A DNA stretch of 16,907 bases, from positions 1-16,907 of the forward strand of contig CALKHD010000069.1 in assembly GCA_938092195.1 (NCBI GenBank), written 5' to 3'. The notes beneath the pieces were generated by a model. The model was not told where the DNA came from. It saw only the letters and a list, made by a program, of their open reading frames with translations, and did no database searches. Of the stretch, positions 15,814 through 16,907 are shown piece after piece. The position numbers and the translations under genes are program-made. The first letter of the stretch is position 1. Each line of letters opens with the position of its first letter. Origin of the DNA: an uncultured Flavobacteriales bacterium. GTDB lineage: Bacteria; Bacteroidota; Bacteroidia; Flavobacteriales_D; Sanyastnellaceae.

Positions 15814-16878
15814 ATGGGCATCATGACCACTTCCACGCCTGCTAAAAAGAACCCCACGCGCCGCAAAGCGGCTGCGAAAAAGACGGCACCCTTGTCGTTC
15901 TCCAAAGAGACCTACATCAAGTGGCACCGAGATATGCTGCTGATGCGTCGATTTGAAGAGCGCTGCGGACACCTCTATATCCAACAGAAATTCGGCGGAT
16001 TTTGCCACTTGTACATCGGCCAAGAGGCTGTCCTTGCCGGGATGGTAGAAGGGACGCGTCCAAGTGACCGGGTGATCACGGCCTACCGCGATCATGCACA
16101 TCCGCTGGCTTTAGGCACAGACCCCAAGGTGGTGATGGCTGAATTGTACGGACGCAAAACAGGCTCCAGCAAAGGCAAAGGAGGCTCCATGCACATGTTC
16201 GACAAGGAGCGCAACCTCTTCGGTGGCCATGGCATTGTCGGTGGTCAAATTGGATTGGGTGCCGGCATTGCTTTTGCCGATAAGTACCGCAAAGAGGACC
16301 ATGTCACGGTCTGTTTCTTCGGGGATGGTGCTGCCCGTCAGGGAATGTTGCACGAGACATTCAACATGGCCATGACGTGGAAGCTTCCCGTCATCTACGT
16401 CGTGGAGAACAACAAGTATGCGATGGGAACATCCGTAGAACGGACGACCAACGTAACCGATTTGTCCAAGTTGGGCGCCTCTTACGAAATGCCAGCAGAG
16501 TCGGTGGACGGAATGTCACCAGAGGCTGTGGCTGACGCCATGAAGCGCGCTGCGGACCATTGCCGCACAGGAGCAGGCCCATACTTGCTGGACATTCAGA
16601 CCTACCGCTACAAAGGACACTCCATGAGTGACCCTCAGAAGTACCGCGAGAAGAGCGAAGTCGAAGAATTCCAGAAGCGTGACCCCATCCAGCACGTGGC
16701 CAAGGTCATCCAAGACCAAAAATGGATGACGGAAGCCGAGCTCAAAGCCATTGACAAAGAAGTCAAGGCCCAAGTGGAGGAGGCCATTCAATTCGCTGAA
16801 GAGAGCCCCTTCCCTGAAGCGCATGAACTATACGAGGACGTCTATGTGACGCCCGATTACCCATTCGTCAACGACTGA
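15814..16878 (+). CDS. pdhA: Pyruvate dehydrogenase E1 component, alpha subunit
   Basis: Thiamine-diphosphate-dependent E1-alpha of the pyruvate dehydrogenase complex, 354 residues, acting in the cytoplasm at the entry to the TCA cycle. The catalytic domain begins near residue 30 (YIKWHRDMLLMRRFEE). The HLYIGQEAV and AYRDHAHPLALG segments, the GGSMHMFD loop, and the thiamine-diphosphate motif from GDGAARQG to VENN (about 30 residues, near 170-197) are present, and so is the phosphorylation-loop region YRYKGHSMSDP. The E1-alpha type fits pairing with a separate beta subunit. The N-terminal 25 or so residues form a Lys/Ala/Arg-rich tail (AKKNPTRRKAAAKK) not usual in short bacterial E1-alpha proteins. 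ATG 15823 is an alternative start three codons in. The gene is preceded by a promoter-like element and followed 11 bases later by a probable E2 gene. Confidence 0.96.
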   Translation: MGIMTTSTPAKKNPTRRKAAAKKTAPLSFSKETYIKWHRDMLLMRRFEERCGHLYIQQKFGGFCHLYIGQEAVLAGMVEGTRPSDRVITAYRDHAHPLALGTDPKVVMAELYGRKTGSSKGKGGSMHMFDKERNLFGGHGIVGGQIGLGAGIAFADKYRKEDHVTVCFFGDGAARQGMLHETFNMAMTWKLPVIYVVENNKYAMGTSVERTTNVTDLSKLGASYEMPAESVDGMSPEAVADAMKRAADHCRTGAGPYLLDIQTYRYKGHSMSDPQKYREKSEVEEFQKRDPIQHVAKVIQDQKWMTEAELKAIDKEVKAQVEEAIQFAEESPFPEAHELYEDVYVTPDYPFVND

Positions 16879-16889
16879 TCCAAACGGAC

Positions 16890-16907
16890 ATGGCAGAAAT
16901 TGTACGC
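16890..16907 (+). CDS. Start of probable dihydrolipoamide acetyltransferase (E2), cut by the window end
   Basis: Only six codons are visible, reading MAEIVR. This matches the usual start of E2 lipoyl-domain proteins in Bacteroidota (MAE-I/V-...MPRLSDTM), and E2 commonly follows E1-alpha in the same operon. It begins 11 bases after the pdhA stop. The identification rests on context plus six residues. Confidence 0.6.

Overview
The window looks like chromosomal DNA of a Bacteroidota bacterium, most likely a Flavobacteriales-type lineage with unusually GC-rich coding sequence (GC was not computed). The main evidence is four type IX secretion/gliding genes in one block: a PorP/SprF-family protein, GldJ, PorU and PorV. 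Most starts also lack Shine-Dalgarno sequences, and a TAnnTTTG-type promoter element of the Bacteroidota kind lies before pdhA.

Layout. The first 198 bases are the C-terminal end of a secreted Cys-rich protein with a dockerin-like calcium loop, closed by a strong rho-independent terminator. Next come a Na/Pi-cotransporter-family protein with a PhoU-like tail (+), a small convergent lipoprotein (-), an orphan LuxE-type acyl-protein synthetase (+) and a divergent PiT-like membrane protein (+). Convergent to these is a minus-strand cell-wall/translation pair, murF then tyrS. Upstream of murF, also on the minus strand, are a PorP/SprF-like gene and gldJ, ending in a hairpin terminator. Divergent from porP, and starting about 135 bases away, is the plus-strand run porU-porV-ispF. 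The window ends with pdhA and the first six codons of what is probably the pyruvate dehydrogenase E2 gene.

How the genes work together. PorU is the sortase of the type IX system and PorV its outer-membrane partner that delivers or binds cargo. GldJ is a periplasmic-facing lipoprotein of the ring/motility apparatus. PorP/SprF proteins are outer-membrane proteins linked to the trans-envelope machine or to surface adhesins. The dockerin-like protein at the left edge is the sort of exported protein such cells make, but its visible end is not a classical type IX signal. MurF, TyrS, IspF and PdhA are housekeeping enzymes.

No tRNA, rRNA, CRISPR array, insertion sequence or integrase was seen. No gap between genes exceeds 300 bases. 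No clearly new system was found. The most interesting points are the divergent PiT-like transporter, the Cys-clamped dockerin-like C-terminus, the orphan LuxE gene, the GldJ fold lacking the catalytic cysteines of its enzyme relatives, and a palindrome over the pdhA promoter.
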